Shown piece by piece: positions 27,200 through 27,268 of a stretch of DNA of 27,268 nt. Each line of letters begins with the position of its first letter. The stretch's first letter is position 1. The translations under genes and the position numbers were made by a program. The notes below the pieces were generated by a model that worked only from the letters and a program-made list of their open reading frames with translations, was not told where the DNA came from and did no database searches. The stretch is from Phaeoceros laevis (lineage: Eukaryota; Anthocerotophyta; Anthocerotopsida; Notothyladales), in contig JBNGIQ010005371.1 of NCBI GenBank assembly GCA_049999765.1, positions 1 through 27,268 on the forward strand, read 5' to 3'.

Positions 27200-27268
27200 C
27201 AGGTGAGATTTGTAGGCCACAGTTTGCATGCCCAGCAATCAGGGTATTTCCTGTCACCGCGTTTTTGT
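27200..27268 (-). pseudogene. PPR remnant at window edge
   Basis: The minus strand from the right edge reads KNAVTGNTLIAGHANCG, the DVVTWNALIAGYAKCG junction of a PPR motif with Gly replacing Trp. The order relative to the E-domain remnant at 26935-27065 is the natural N-to-C order on the minus strand, so both may derive from one PPR copy extending beyond the window. Confidence 0.65.

Overview
The window looks like nuclear DNA of a land plant, most probably a seed-free vascular plant such as a fern. Three things point there: exons of a plant-type synaptotagmin and of an Spg1/TEM1-like septation GTPase, a very large number of broken PLS-class pentatricopeptide (PPR) fragments carrying the DMYAKCG signature, and long gene-poor stretches full of dispersed repeats and a decayed LINE. 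The fern assignment is inference; the land-plant assignment is strong. Nothing bacterial was seen: no operons, no CRISPR array. I recognised no tRNA or rRNA by eye. A run of exactly 100 N (7591-7690) marks an assembly gap.

Layout. 1-5.4 kb: PPR gene debris in both orientations, mixed with CA-tailed repeats and short duplications. 5.9-11.2 kb: no gene recognised; minisatellites, pairs of diverged interspersed repeats, a 183-bp tandem repeat, the gap and CA/TG cruciforms. 11.4-12.8 kb: a 36-bp tandem repeat and an unidentified exon-like open stretch. 13.2-16.6 kb: a minus-strand, 5'-truncated non-LTR retrotransposon (endonuclease, reverse transcriptase, C-terminal zinc motif) broken by stops and indels. 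16.8-20.5 kb: a 14-bp minisatellite, the longest PPR pseudogene (with a 116-bp tandem duplication), a second PPR pseudogene, a further minisatellite and another copy of the CA-tailed repeat. 21.3-22.5 kb: a minus-strand decayed gene with 23-residue repeats and an unrecognised C-terminal domain. 22.8-23.2 kb: a minus-strand filamin-repeat exon, perhaps of a GEX2-type gene. 23.9-25.4 kb: six consecutive synaptotagmin exons on the plus strand, consistent in phase but with one lost splice donor and a PPR fragment starting at the last donor. 25.8-27.3 kb: PPR E-domain fragments on the minus strand and two exons of a TEM1/SGP-like GTPase on the plus strand.

No gene in the window is demonstrably complete. 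The best described content is the synaptotagmin exon series and the LINE. The unifying theme is repeated copying and decay: PPR fragments, CA-tailed repeats and minisatellites recur side by side, suggesting that coding fragments were duplicated together with repeats. No PPR fragment here looks able to encode a working organellar RNA-binding protein.
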